Counted from the stretch's first letter, positions 1-8,623 are shown. The stretch: DNA of 36,036 bases from Candidatus Helarchaeota archaeon (GCA_013375405.1 JABXJU010000014.1:1-36036); one strand, 5' to 3'. Notes: generated by a model from the letters alone, not told the origin. Numbers and translations are program-made.

Positions 1-144
1 CAGAATGTAGCGAGATCCGATCCCGCTGAAAGGTCTCGGATGACGATGATGGAGCGAGCAGTTCGTAACTGCAAGGAGACCATTATCCGAGAGGCAAGTC
101 AACGTAATGAAATTATGGGAATTTATCCACTTTTATCTACTTGA
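1..144 (+). CDS. C-terminal fragment of an unrecognised protein (5' end off the window)
   Basis: Frame 1 is open from the first base to a TGA at 142-144, giving 47 residues that end in NEIMGIYPLLST. The peptide is charged and looks helical, with several Arg, Glu and Met residues. Start and family are not visible because the gene begins left of the window. It converges with the glycosyltransferase that ends at 176, leaving 31 bases between the stops. An open frame of this length in AT-rich sequence is suggestive, not conclusive. I do not recognise the family. Confidence 0.45.
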   Translation, partial: QNVARSDPAERSRMTMMERAVRNCKETIIREASQRNEIMGIYPLLST

Positions 145-175
145 CAGATCGGTATTATTTAAACTATTAGGATGA

Positions 176-1456
176 TTATTCGAGAGTAGTTTTTTCCCAT
201 TCTAAGTCTTTGATGCTCCTGAATTGGTTTATAAACATGAACATGTTGATGAAGATAAACACGAGATAGTAGATGAGCAGACGATATTTCCCGCCACCAT
301 ACTTCCGCACCGCATTCACAATCATTCCGAAAACTAAGCAGAAGACAGTGAGGCAAAGAAGCATCAGGTAAAAATATCCCGTTAAACCAAGTATAAGTGC
401 GGTTATCAATGCGCCTAGGGAAAAGTCAGGGGCATTGCCAAAATGCATCATTCCAAAATTCCGTAAAAGCACGGTCCTTCTATCTAATTCCATAGCAGCA
501 TTAAGACCTTGTTTGTATCCACCGACCCATCTACGTCTTTGATGTTTAAAAGCTTCATAGGTGGTCGGAGCATTTTCAGAAATAAATGCATGGGGGGCAA
601 ATTTGATTTTTTTCTTCGCCGCTGATAACTGTGACGATAAATGGAGATCTTCGGTAAGGGCATCCTCGTTCCACCCACCAAATTCCTCGATTATTTCTTT
701 TCGAATGCTATAATTCCGTCCTAAAATCCAGAGATTACGTCCCAGTCGATTCCGAATCTCAAAGTACAATCCCGTTCCCGAAAGAAACGTGTATTCAAGC
801 GCAATACCTTTCGTTAGTTTGTTAGTATTCAGATTTCGTATCATGACAGGGGCACATGTTGCAGCGACCTCCGAATCATGGAAATGACGAACCAGATATT
901 GCAGTGTATTTTCATATAAGTGGGTATCAGCATCATAAACGCAAATAATATCGTGAGAAGTATGTTTGAGTCCGAAATTTAAAGCCGCTGGTTTCCCTTT
1001 TTTGGGAAGGGGATCAGTTAGGACTTTCATGTTTAACCGATCTTGGTATTCACGACAGATTTCAACTGTTTTGTCTTCCGAACCACTTGCTATAATAATG
1101 AGTTCAAGTTTATCTTTCGGGTAACTTGTATTTATAAAAGAGATAATAGTATCTCTGATAATCTTTTCCTCATTGATAGCAGGCATGAGTATTGAGATAG
1201 GAGGAGTAACATTTTCGGAGCCCTTTGGATAATCAGCTTTACCGAAAGATGCCATAAAACTGATGCCGTAAAGAAGCACGAAAGAGAAAAAGAGCACAAG
1301 ACCGAAGCCAAAAAAGATTTTAAACCCGAGAGTCTCGTTAAGTAAATTATCAACTCTCTGTAGCCATCTAGACCAGTCGCGAGGGAAAAGCCAATGAATA
1401 ATTGCGAAAAGGCCCACAAGAATTGAACCGGATATTAAATATCGAATTTTTCCCAT
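176..1456 (-). CDS. Processive family 2 glycosyltransferase (membrane), paralogue 1
   Basis: A 426-residue membrane-embedded GT2 enzyme of the cellulose/hyaluronan/NodC-synthase type. These use a nucleotide sugar at the cytoplasmic face to build or extend a glycan. Two N-terminal hydrophobic segments (about 7-24 and 48-70) precede the catalytic domain. That domain shows PPISILMPAINEE, a DAD metal-binding motif in VYDADTHLY (near 174), an ED motif in LTEDLHLS (near 272) and the Q-x-x-R-W signature as HQRRRWVGGY (near 309). A hydrophobic C-terminal region (about 340-410) follows. The start MGKIRYLI matches that of the upstream paralogue. It lies 45 bases behind that gene and is probably co-transcribed. 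The sugar and product cannot be read from the sequence; surface polysaccharide or protein glycosylation is plausible. Confidence 0.88.
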   Translation of the reverse strand: MGKIRYLISGSILVGLFAIIHWLFPRDWSRWLQRVDNLLNETLGFKIFFGFGLVLFFSFVLLYGISFMASFGKADYPKGSENVTPPISILMPAINEEKIIRDTIISFINTSYPKDKLELIIIASGSEDKTVEICREYQDRLNMKVLTDPLPKKGKPAALNFGLKHTSHDIICVYDADTHLYENTLQYLVRHFHDSEVAATCAPVMIRNLNTNKLTKGIALEYTFLSGTGLYFEIRNRLGRNLWILGRNYSIRKEIIEEFGGWNEDALTEDLHLSSQLSAAKKKIKFAPHAFISENAPTTYEAFKHQRRRWVGGYKQGLNAAMELDRRTVLLRNFGMMHFGNAPDFSLGALITALILGLTGYFYLMLLCLTVFCLVFGMIVNAVRKYGGGKYRLLIYYLVFIFINMFMFINQFRSIKDLEWEKTTLE

Positions 1457-1500
1457 AATTTTCAGTCCAACATTACTTGATACTAAATCATCAAAGAGAG

Positions 1501-2781
1501 CTATTTTTCAGTCTTTTCCCATTCTATGTCTTTTAGGTTTTTGAATTGCACGATGAACATGTACAGGTTTGTAATAAAAAATACTAAGTAATACAATAGT
1601 AAGCGAAACCGTCTATAACCATATTTTCTAAGCCCATTTATACTCATTCCAAAAGTAAAGAAGAATATCACTAAACAAACCAGCATCACATAGAAGTCCC
1701 TAACTATAAATCCAAAAATAAGAGCAGTGATTAGCGCCCCAACAGCAAAATTATTAATATGACCGAAGTGTAGCATTCCAAAATTTCGGAGAAGTACAGC
1801 ACGTTTATCGAGTTCCATGGCAGCATCTAATCCTTGTTTATAACCACCCACCCACCTTCGTCTTTGATGTTTATAGGTTTCCCAATCAGTGGGAGCTTGT
1901 TCTGAAGCAAATGCATGGGGCGCATGCACCACTTTCTTCTTTAGCATCGCTAATTGAACCGAAAGATGCATATCCTCAGCAAGAGCATCCTCATTCCAGC
2001 CACCCACTTCTTCAATTACTTTTCTACGAATACAGTAATTTCGCCCGAAAATCCAAAGATTACGTCCCAACCGATTACGAATTTCAAAATATAACCCAGC
2101 TCCCGACATATATGAGAATTCAATTGCAATGGCTTTCGTTAATTTATTGACATTCCAATTTTGGATTGCGACAGGTCCGATAGTTACATCTACCTCTGGA
2201 TTATAAAGATGCCGAACTAAATATTTTAAAGTATCATCTTGTATTTGAATATCCGCATCATATACGCAGAAAAAATCATGTGTGGCGTTTTTAAGCCCAA
2301 GATTTAAAGCAGCTGGTTTTCCCTTTTTTGGGAGAGGGTCTGTTATTATTTGGATATTTAAATGTTCTTGGTAACTCTCACAGATTTCTACGGTTTTATC
2401 AGTTGAACCACTTGCGACTACAACTAGTTCAAGATTTTCTTTGGGATATTTCGATTTATGGAAGGTTTCTAATGTATTACCAATGACATTTTCTTCATTA
2501 AGAGCAGGTATAATAACCGAAATGGGGGGTGTAAAAGTGTCAGAGCCCTCGGGATAAGATGTTTTCCCAAAGGATGCCATAAAAGCGGTCCCATAGAGAA
2601 GCACAAAAGCAATGAAAAACGCTATACAAAAGCCAAAAAGAATTTTAAATCCCGGAGTCTCAAAATGTAAATTATCAACCCTTTGCAGCCATCTAGACCA
2701 GTCTCGGGGGAAGATCCAATGAATAATTGCAAATATTCCAACTATTATTGAACCATAAATTAAGTATCGTATTTTACTCAT
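1501..2781 (-). CDS. Processive family 2 glycosyltransferase (membrane), paralogue 2
   Basis: A tandem paralogue of the gene at 176-1456, with near-identical layout. It has two N-terminal membrane helices, PPISVIIPALNEE, DAD in VYDADIQIQ, AEDMHLS, HQRRRWVGGYKQGL and a hydrophobic C-terminal region. An ATG at 2796 is possible. I prefer the ATG at 2781 because it gives MSKIRYLIYGS, which aligns with the start of the other copy, and because GGAG lies 8 bases upstream of it. With that start the gene overlaps the stop of the upstream membrane protein by 8 bases, which suggests translational coupling. Divergence between the copies is spread along the whole length, so the duplication is not recent. 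The two could use different substrates or add successive sugars. Confidence 0.87.
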   Translation of the reverse strand: MSKIRYLIYGSIIVGIFAIIHWIFPRDWSRWLQRVDNLHFETPGFKILFGFCIAFFIAFVLLYGTAFMASFGKTSYPEGSDTFTPPISVIIPALNEENVIGNTLETFHKSKYPKENLELVVVASGSTDKTVEICESYQEHLNIQIITDPLPKKGKPAALNLGLKNATHDFFCVYDADIQIQDDTLKYLVRHLYNPEVDVTIGPVAIQNWNVNKLTKAIAIEFSYMSGAGLYFEIRNRLGRNLWIFGRNYCIRRKVIEEVGGWNEDALAEDMHLSVQLAMLKKKVVHAPHAFASEQAPTDWETYKHQRRRWVGGYKQGLDAAMELDKRAVLLRNFGMLHFGHINNFAVGALITALIFGFIVRDFYVMLVCLVIFFFTFGMSINGLRKYGYRRFRLLLYYLVFFITNLYMFIVQFKNLKDIEWEKTEK

Positions 2782-3502
2782 ACCATTCACTCCCATTATT
2801 ATAGTTACTTGGATTTATGGAAAATTCTGTTGTGAATTGAACGTTCCTTTTATCCCCTCCTAGTAGCGCATATTCCGCAGCGGTGCTTTGAGAATATTTT
2901 TTCAAAAAGAGGTTAGATATTAATTCAAAATTAGATTCATTTAATGAATTTGTGAGATCTAAATCAGAAAAAGAGTGATAGAAATTAATTCGGTGTTTTG
3001 ATGTAGTTTTATGTTTTTTAGGTTGTGATAATACATTGGAAATCGAGCCTCTATTTTCAGAATCTTGTGAGGAGTGCGCTATTGTTGAATTATTATAAGA
3101 TTTTAATTCATCGTTGACGTATTCAAATTTTGAAGAAGAATTTTCTGTTAAATGTTCAGTTGCTGCGAAATGGACGATATCATCCTTAAAAACAATTTCA
3201 TCGGTTAATTTTGGCTTAAGAAATTTTTTAAAGAATCTTTTCATCGACTCGAAAAAAATAGTCCTCCTTTTCTTGCCTGGAGGCGGGGGAATTAAAAAAG
3301 ACACTAGAAAAATGATTCCGAAAATGGTGAAAAAAATACTGCAATCCCCAAAAAAGAAATTTAAGATATTGTTAATCATTATGGGTAATATAACACCAAG
3401 AATAAAGATCGCTGGAAGGATCATGATCGTAATAAGAAAAATGCTACTGCTGACATGTGGTTTTTTGGACAAATTTTTTAGAGCTCCTTCAGTTACAGTC
3501 AC
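2774..3502 (-). CDS. Two-helix membrane protein coupled to the glycosyltransferases
   Basis: A 242-residue protein that I do not recognise. Residues about 18-70 form two hydrophobic helices, followed by PPPPGKKRRTIFFESMKRFFKKFL, a basic juxtamembrane patch expected to be cytoplasmic. The remaining 150 residues are hydrophilic, rich in Ser and Asn, and look poorly ordered. Its stop overlaps the start of glycosyltransferase paralogue 2, and all three genes run on the minus strand, so this is likely the first gene of a three-gene operon. An accessory or scaffold role for the synthases is inferred from position only. Confidence 0.65.
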   Translation of the reverse strand: MTVTEGALKNLSKKPHVSSSIFLITIMILPAIFILGVILPIMINNILNFFFGDCSIFFTIFGIIFLVSFLIPPPPGKKRRTIFFESMKRFFKKFLKPKLTDEIVFKDDIVHFAATEHLTENSSSKFEYVNDELKSYNNSTIAHSSQDSENRGSISNVLSQPKKHKTTSKHRINFYHSFSDLDLTNSLNESNFELISNLFLKKYSQSTAAEYALLGGDKRNVQFTTEFSINPSNYNNGSEWYE

Positions 3503-3585
3503 ATAGTGAATTTAAAAAAATTTTGTTAAAGGAATAAGGCATTAAAGATCACATCATTTTCATATGAAATTTCAGTAAAAATATA

Positions 3586-4353
3586 GTGAATTTTGTATGG
3601 AAAATTAAATTTCTTTCATTTAACTATTACAAAGATTTTGCACTAGTGAGGGCAGTGAAAAAGCAGGAAATCGTTGCTTATTATGAAGAAGAGGGAAGAG
3701 AGCTTAAACCAAATGATGTAGATAAATATTATCGAGGTGTTTTTCGATACGCCTCAACGCATGGATGTCGTCGTGTAATTCTTGAAAAATGGTTAAAATT
3801 AACAAAACCTAATGAAACGTTCCTTGATGTTGGATGTGAGTTAGGATATTTTGTCCGAAAAATGGCTGAAAAAGGACTTGATGCAACTGGAGTTGATGTT
3901 TCACCAACTAAAGTTCGAAAAGCGAGATATATTGCTAAGATCCTGAATTTAGATTGTGGATTTCAAGTGATGGATGCTGAAAATCTAGAATTTGGAGATA
4001 ATTCCTTCGATTGGGTTTTGTGTTCAGAAACACTTGAGCATATTCTAAATGACCAGCGCGCTACGCAGGAACTAATTCGCGTGTCAAAAAGAAACATAAT
4101 AATAACGGTACCACAAAAATCCATTTTCTGGCGATTTTTAAACATTTTCTCTGATATCTATGGATTTAATACCCCTGGAGCAGGACATTTACGTGAATAT
4201 ACACCTAACTCACTATTAAATTTATTTCAAGAAAGAATTCAGGTAAAATCTTTAAAGAAAGCAGGATATTTCTTTTCCTACTTAGATAGATTTCTCCCAG
4301 ATTTCTCAATCTTTAAAGTAATTTTATGTCTTTTTGCAAAAAAAATAAGCTAA
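3586..4353 (+). CDS. Class I SAM-dependent methyltransferase
   Basis: A 255-residue Rossmann-fold methyltransferase of the Methyltransf_11/UbiE-like group. Motif I is FLDVGCELGYFVRKM (the G-x-G-x-G loop reads GCELG) and the acidic end of strand 2 is GVDVSP. MDAENLEF follows, where the adenine contact is expected, and the post-motif region is FDWVLCSETLEHI. The annotated start is GTG; later GTG codons near 3643-3655 are alternatives, and the first 20 residues align with nothing I recognise. The acceptor is unknown. It is divergent from the glycosyltransferase operon, so modification of a glycan or lipid is possible but unproven. Confidence 0.82.
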   Translation: MNFVWKIKFLSFNYYKDFALVRAVKKQEIVAYYEEEGRELKPNDVDKYYRGVFRYASTHGCRRVILEKWLKLTKPNETFLDVGCELGYFVRKMAEKGLDATGVDVSPTKVRKARYIAKILNLDCGFQVMDAENLEFGDNSFDWVLCSETLEHILNDQRATQELIRVSKRNIIITVPQKSIFWRFLNIFSDIYGFNTPGAGHLREYTPNSLLNLFQERIQVKSLKKAGYFFSYLDRFLPDFSIFKVILCLFAKKIS

Positions 4354-4407
4354 TTCTCCAAAAGATAAAGAAAATAAGACCCAGTGCCCGTTTAAGCTAA
4401 TATTCGG

Positions 4408-5025
4408 TTAATATTCGTCATAATCATCTTCGATGCTAGTACCACATGCCGTACAGAAGAGAGCGCCCGGTTGGAGTTTTGAGCCACACTCTGGGCAAAA
4501 TTCAATTTTTCCGGGAGGACTTGCACTCGAGGGAGGTTTAAAGGCATCAGGAGGTGGTGGGGGAGGATATCCAGGTGGTTGAGTTCGAGTAAACATACTT
4601 GGTTGGTTTGGAGGTGGGGGAAGTCCTATGCTAGGAGCAGTAAGTACGGCTGGTGGTCTCACAGCATTCATCGGATTTTGATGGATACTTTCGATAGCTG
4701 GGTAAATTGTATCAAGGATATGTCTTTTTGCTTCTTTTAAGCCATGAGTGGGGCATTCGAGAAAAAGGACAATCCAACGTCCAGTCCTACTAATTCTTAC
4801 CGGATCTCTAATAGGCTGACCGCACCGGGCGCATCGATAGATTTGTTCGGTGACGTGCCCAATCCAATTATCCCGACTTTCCATTGGAAGCCTGAATGAT
4901 CTTCTTGAGCGACAGTTAGGGCAAATTGATTTAAATATTCCGTAAATCCCACCTGCTTTAATGTAAAAAATAACTCTGTCCGTCCCACATCGAGGACATT
5001 GCAACGCATTGAGTCCGACTGACAA
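4408..5025 (-). CDS. Multi-zinc-ribbon protein with proline-rich linker
   Basis: A 205-residue protein with three zinc-ligand clusters. These are CPRCG plus CPNCRSRRSF in the first 45 residues, CARCGQPI near 65-72, and a C-terminal zinc-ribbon FCPECGSKLQPGALFCTACG. A proline-rich linker (PPPPNQP, PPGYPPPPPPDAF) separates the middle from the C-terminal ribbon. The start codon appears to be TTG at 5025. Such proteins in archaea often act as adaptors or nucleic-acid-associated factors, but nothing here identifies a partner. There is no signal peptide, so it is cytoplasmic. It is transcribed alone and divergently from the Cys-cluster gene at 5262. Confidence 0.72.
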   Translation of the reverse strand: MSVGLNALQCPRCGTDRVIFYIKAGGIYGIFKSICPNCRSRRSFRLPMESRDNWIGHVTEQIYRCARCGQPIRDPVRISRTGRWIVLFLECPTHGLKEAKRHILDTIYPAIESIHQNPMNAVRPPAVLTAPSIGLPPPPNQPSMFTRTQPPGYPPPPPPDAFKPPSSASPPGKIEFCPECGSKLQPGALFCTACGTSIEDDYDEY

Positions 5026-5244
5026 ATAATCATCTCAATTTTAATAAGAAATTATTCGTTCATCCCTAAGTGAACAAATAAATTATTCATTAATAATCTG
5101 AAGTAAATATTATTATTTATAGTTTATTACTTTTCAATTAGAAGGATTTCACTATTTCTGAGCAAAATCTCACAATTTAGCGCTAAAATAGTTGAATGCT
5201 TTTGATCAGTACCTTTTTTAATGAGGTGATTTCTTGTTATAATT

Positions 5245-5250
5245 GGAGGT
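5245..5250 (+). promoter_or_regulatory. Strong Shine-Dalgarno site that decides the start at 5262
   Basis: GGAGGT lies 11 bases before an ATG at 5262. An in-frame ATG at 5196 would add 22 hydrophobic and unrelated residues and has no comparable site, so translation probably begins at MLERCPYYEEC. Confidence 0.6.
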
Positions 5251-5261
5251 TAAATTTCACC

Positions 5262-6074
5262 ATGCTTGAGCGGTGTCCGTATTACGAAGAATGTGTTGTT
5301 GAAACAAGGCAGATGCGTGGAAATGTTCAATATTATTGCTTAGGCTCACTTAATTGGGAATTTTGTTCTCAATTTCAACATTTATCATTTAGCGGGAATT
5401 CATTTCAAGGTTATAGTCGTGATGATGATATTAAGCAAATCGCTAGGACTATTACAAAAGAATTAAAGAGTAAATTACAATCACCGCTCATAATGGCGTT
5501 AGTTACCACCAGAGGAGAAATCCTCTATCGAGACCGGCAGTGGTCTGAAACAGAGTTGTTAGCTGTACAAAATTTAGTACGATATAGGATTGAATCAATT
5601 AACTTTGGCGAATTTTTTAAGCTTCAAAATGGAAAAAAAATTCTTTTTTTGAAAATCCACCAACTAATCATGCTCGTTTGCAGTGCCTTTGTCGAATTAG
5701 ATGAATTAATCGAGATAACTAATAAAAATCTCTCCGATTATCATACCAATTTAGATACCTACTTAAATAAACATCCGATATCCGTTGAGAAGGAATCACC
5801 TGCAAGGCTTGAAGAAAATGTCATTCTAACTATGTTTGAAACCCTTCAAAAAAGACTTGAAGCTATTAATCCAAAAATAATTATAACTGATTTAAATCAG
5901 ATTAAAGAAAAAATTTCCGAACTTTTTTCATGGAATAGTATCTTTTATGAAGTATCTGTTCTAATTGAGCGATTAGAGAGATATCCAGTCCAAACTGAAT
6001 TGAAGAAACAAGAAAAAGAAGAAATTTCAAAGAAGATTATGGAATGGCAAGAAAATATTCGCAAAGTCATTTAA
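5262..6074 (+). CDS. Cys-cluster protein with possible roadblock/longin-like domain
   Basis: A 270-residue protein from the ATG that follows GGAGGT. The first 40 residues carry four cysteines (CPYYEEC, YYCLGS, WEFC), arranged like a small metal or Fe-S binding knot. The next part (SPLIMALVTTRGEILYRD, then NGKKILFLKIHQLIMLVCSAF) alternates strand and helix in a way that resembles a roadblock/LC7 or longin-type small alpha-beta domain. That assignment is by eye and weak. The last third (about 170-270) is helical and charged, probably coiled coil. No catalytic motif is visible. If the roadblock reading is right, it could bind a small GTPase; none is encoded nearby. Confidence 0.55.
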   Translation: MLERCPYYEECVVETRQMRGNVQYYCLGSLNWEFCSQFQHLSFSGNSFQGYSRDDDIKQIARTITKELKSKLQSPLIMALVTTRGEILYRDRQWSETELLAVQNLVRYRIESINFGEFFKLQNGKKILFLKIHQLIMLVCSAFVELDELIEITNKNLSDYHTNLDTYLNKHPISVEKESPARLEENVILTMFETLQKRLEAINPKIIITDLNQIKEKISELFSWNSIFYEVSVLIERLERYPVQTELKKQEKEEISKKIMEWQENIRKVI

Positions 6075-6121
6075 TTTTATCTAAACTGCGGTAATTAATA
6101 AGTGAGGTATCTACAATTACA

Positions 6122-6130
6122 CAAAAAAAA
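6122..6130 (-). terminator. T-tract terminator of the histone-like gene
   Basis: On the minus strand a run of eight T residues begins about 13 bases after the stop of the histone-like gene. Archaeal polymerases terminate at such T-tracts without needing a hairpin. The call rests on the T-tract alone. Confidence 0.35.
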
Positions 6131-6142
6131 TAAAGTAGATTA

Positions 6143-6358
6143 TTATAAGTCCTCGGCTTTTATCGTCTTTCGCTTAATTTCGCCCTTCTTTTGTCCTTTT
6201 GAAAATTTCGGTAATTTATCGATGATCTTATCCAATTCACCAGCTAGGGTTTGATTTAATAATTCCATTATTTTCGGTTTTGCTTCACCACTTACGCGGA
6301 TTCCTTTCTCCTTGAAATAAGCCCAAACTTTGGTCGGTCTTACGCCCTCTATTGGCAT
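6143..6358 (-). CDS. Short histone-fold protein with truncated third helix
   Basis: A 71-residue protein that I read as an archaeal histone-family member. After MPIEGVRPTKVWAYFKEKG (helix 1), RVSGEAKPKIMELL opens the long helix 2. The protein ends in KRKTIKAEDL, the loop-2 signature of archaeal histones (R-K-T-I-K-A-E-D). Canonical archaeal histones continue with a third helix; this one stops at DL, as in the short-alpha3 classes such as face-to-face histones. Helix 2 is followed by a longer basic stretch (KFSKGQKKGEIKRK) than usual. The start is the ATG at 6358 because GGAG lies 9 bases upstream; a TTG at 6373 would give MELRIMPIEG but lacks a binding site. Likely role: DNA binding or compaction. 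Confidence 0.62.
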   Translation of the reverse strand: MPIEGVRPTKVWAYFKEKGIRVSGEAKPKIMELLNQTLAGELDKIIDKLPKFSKGQKKGEIKRKTIKAEDL

Positions 6359-6521
6359 TATTCTTAACTCCAATTTATAAATTCTTGAGGATGAATTTAG
6401 CTATAACCCTTTAAAAAAATAACCCTTTTTAAGAAAAAGATATTTTTGATTAATAAATATCGACGAGTAGAATTTAACGAGAGATGAGGGGGGAATTATC
6501 AGGATTATCTTTCTAGTAATA

Positions 6522-7124
6522 TTAATATTTCACCATTATTTCTTCTAAAGCCGTAATATATCGATTGATTTCAGTTTTTATTTTGTTTAGATCGGATTCG
6601 GCTTGCGGCGCCATCTGTAACATTTCATCGACATCGTAGATTTTCAATTGAGCTTTTTCGATCTCCATTTTACAGATAAATGAGACCATATCCGCGGAAT
6701 CTTTTATGAGAATTTTCCAGATATCGTCAGATACTTTCGATTTACGCTTTCCCATACCTAATCGATAGATAATACTGCCATCCTTGTCTGAGGTTTCTTT
6801 TTTGAGGTAGTCCATTGCGACAAGAGCTTCGAGATAACCTTTCTCTAAATTTTTTTCTCGGTTTGTCCTCGTTATTATTTTTTCAAGTGTTCCAATACCC
6901 GATTTCATCACTGCGATGACTGTTTTTCGTAATTCTTCTGGGAGTTCGATAAGATCTGCGATACCAATGTTAGCTAATTTCTTTTTTGGTTGTTCTTTTT
7001 TTAAGAGTAGTGATTCTATTAAAATCTTAATATTATTGATGCTATCTTGAACGATTTTGAAATTGTCCTCAATACTTTGGAATTCTTTCAGTAGAGATTG
7101 AGTATGATCGCCTCCAGTTTCCAT
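6522..7124 (-). CDS. Winged-helix protein with coiled coils, last gene of a five-gene operon
   Basis: About 200 residues. An N-terminal coiled coil (about 10-45) precedes a winged-helix-like part (LPEELRKTVIAVMKSGIGTLEKI through YLEALVAMDYLKKE, then a wing ending IIYRLGMG). The C-terminal 70 residues form another long helical region. The start is the ATG at 7124: GAGGTG sits 6 bases before it, immediately after the stop of the acyl-CoA synthetase gene; a GTG at 7133 overlaps that site and is unlikely. The domain could bind DNA as a regulator of the operon or mediate protein contacts. The family name is not known to me. Confidence 0.62.
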   Translation of the reverse strand: METGGDHTQSLLKEFQSIEDNFKIVQDSINNIKILIESLLLKKEQPKKKLANIGIADLIELPEELRKTVIAVMKSGIGTLEKIITRTNREKNLEKGYLEALVAMDYLKKETSDKDGSIIYRLGMGKRKSKVSDDIWKILIKDSADMVSFICKMEIEKAQLKIYDVDEMLQMAPQAESDLNKIKTEINRYITALEEIMVKY

Positions 7125-7138
7125 CTTTTTCACCTCTT

Positions 7139-8605
7139 TTATAGCAAACCTTTGTTTTTAAGAAACCGTCCTCTATGGACTAAAGATTTTATCGCTTTTA
7201 CGGCACGATCAGGGAAGCTCACCTCAGGTATTCCCGCATCATCCAACATGAAACTCGACATGCGGCTTTCTAAACCAAGCCAGCAGGCAGCGACCGGTTT
7301 ATCGCTATCTTTCATAATATCTATGACCATTTTAGCGGTCTTGAGGGGCTCCACCATAGCGGTTGGGCATAAAATGACGATGATGGAATCATTATTCTTG
7401 TCTTCAACGAGTAAATTCAAGGCAAGCTCATAACGATCCGCAAGTGCGTCTCCTAAGATATCAACAGGATTTCTGCGACTCCAAGCAGCAGGCAAGTCCC
7501 CATTTAACGCATCGAAAGTCTTCTTTTCCAAGGATGCAATGGTCAATCCTTGAGTAAACACATCATCAGCAGCCATTACGCCAGGGCCACCTGCATTTGT
7601 TAAAATAGCAACTCGATCAGTCTTAGCTGGAGGTTGATAGCCCAAGGCTTTCGCACAGTAGAAGAGCTCATTCATCGAAGTGGCCCGATAGACGCCGTAT
7701 TGTGCAAAAACCGCGTCATAAACAGTGTCAGCGCCCGCGATGGACCCTGTGTGCGAGGAAGCCGCTTGGGCTCCAGCGGCGGTGCGTCCAGATTTCGCTA
7801 CCACAATGGGCACCCGTTCGATGATATTTTCTATAGTATCGCGGAATTTCTTCCCATTTGTTACGGATTCAATGTAAATCGCAATAACTTTGGTCCGGGG
7901 ATCATCCGCGAAATACTCCATAAGATCCGCGTCGTCGATGTCACTTTTATTTCCGATACTGACAAAATTGGCAAATCCAATTCGTTCATCAAATGAATAG
8001 TTAATGACAGCGGTGCATAACGCTCCAGATTGAGAGATAAACGAGATAGGTCCCCTTGGGGGCATTAAATCTGAAAAAGATGCATTTAAGTTATTAAAGG
8101 TACGAATAATTCCAAGACAATTTGGACCAATTATTCGCATGTTATTTTGGCGTGCAATTTCTAGGATTTTTTCCTCTAACTTTTTGCCCTCTTCATCAAA
8201 TTCTGAAAATCCAGCCGTTATTATGACCAATGATTTCACATTTTTTTGCGCACAATCTTTCATCACAGCAGGAACAAATTTTGCGGGGACAGCAATAATG
8301 GCATTATCGAAATCTTCAGGAATATCGAGGATAGATTTGTATGCAGGTAGGCCGCCAATTTCATCGCCTGGTTTCACTCGGGCATTGACCGGGTAAATAT
8401 CCCCATCAAATCCTTTCACGGTTCCTCCTTTCTTGAACAATCCTGCTTTTCCAACGCCTGCTTTTTTTACACTTCCTTGGGTCAAGTTTGTTATTATTGC
8501 ATTTCCTACTTTTCCTTTTTTGTTAGAAGCCCCAATAACTGCGATCCCGTTCGAAGGTTCAAAAAAATTGCGAATTTCTTCTACTTTTTTCGTCAAATCG
8601 GTCAT
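7139..8605 (-). CDS. ADP-forming acyl-CoA synthetase alpha subunit
   Basis: A 488-residue protein of the NDP-forming acyl-CoA synthetase superfamily (acetate-CoA ligase, ADP-forming). In archaea these enzymes convert acyl-CoA, ADP and Pi to the acid, CoA and ATP. The CoA-binding Rossmann domain starts at IAVIGASNKKGKVGNAI. The succinyl-CoA-ligase-like domains contain FISQSGAL, GNKSDID and AASSHTGSIAG, where H285 is the expected phosphohistidine. There is no ATP-grasp beta domain in this chain or elsewhere in the window. Residues about 44-68 add roughly 15 residues (KKAGVGKAGLFKKGG) compared with the usual spacing between GNAI and IYPVN. It follows the MinD-like gene by 18 bases. The substrate is not predictable from sequence. 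Confidence 0.85.
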   Translation of the reverse strand: MTDLTKKVEEIRNFFEPSNGIAVIGASNKKGKVGNAIITNLTQGSVKKAGVGKAGLFKKGGTVKGFDGDIYPVNARVKPGDEIGGLPAYKSILDIPEDFDNAIIAVPAKFVPAVMKDCAQKNVKSLVIITAGFSEFDEEGKKLEEKILEIARQNNMRIIGPNCLGIIRTFNNLNASFSDLMPPRGPISFISQSGALCTAVINYSFDERIGFANFVSIGNKSDIDDADLMEYFADDPRTKVIAIYIESVTNGKKFRDTIENIIERVPIVVAKSGRTAAGAQAASSHTGSIAGADTVYDAVFAQYGVYRATSMNELFYCAKALGYQPPAKTDRVAILTNAGGPGVMAADDVFTQGLTIASLEKKTFDALNGDLPAAWSRRNPVDILGDALADRYELALNLLVEDKNNDSIIVILCPTAMVEPLKTAKMVIDIMKDSDKPVAACWLGLESRMSSFMLDDAGIPEVSFPDRAVKAIKSLVHRGRFLKNKGLL

Positions 8606-8623
8606 TCAGTGACTTCCAATCCT

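Noticed and set aside
3114..3506. Plus-strand 130-residue frame opposite the two-helix membrane protein
   Set aside because: It is Lys/Ile-rich low-complexity shadow coding; the minus-strand frame has a membrane topology and overlaps its operon partner.
5111..5122. TATA-like TTTATAG ahead of the Cys-cluster gene
   Set aside because: It lies about 140 bases from the preferred start, and the whole gap is AT-rich, so it is not distinctive.
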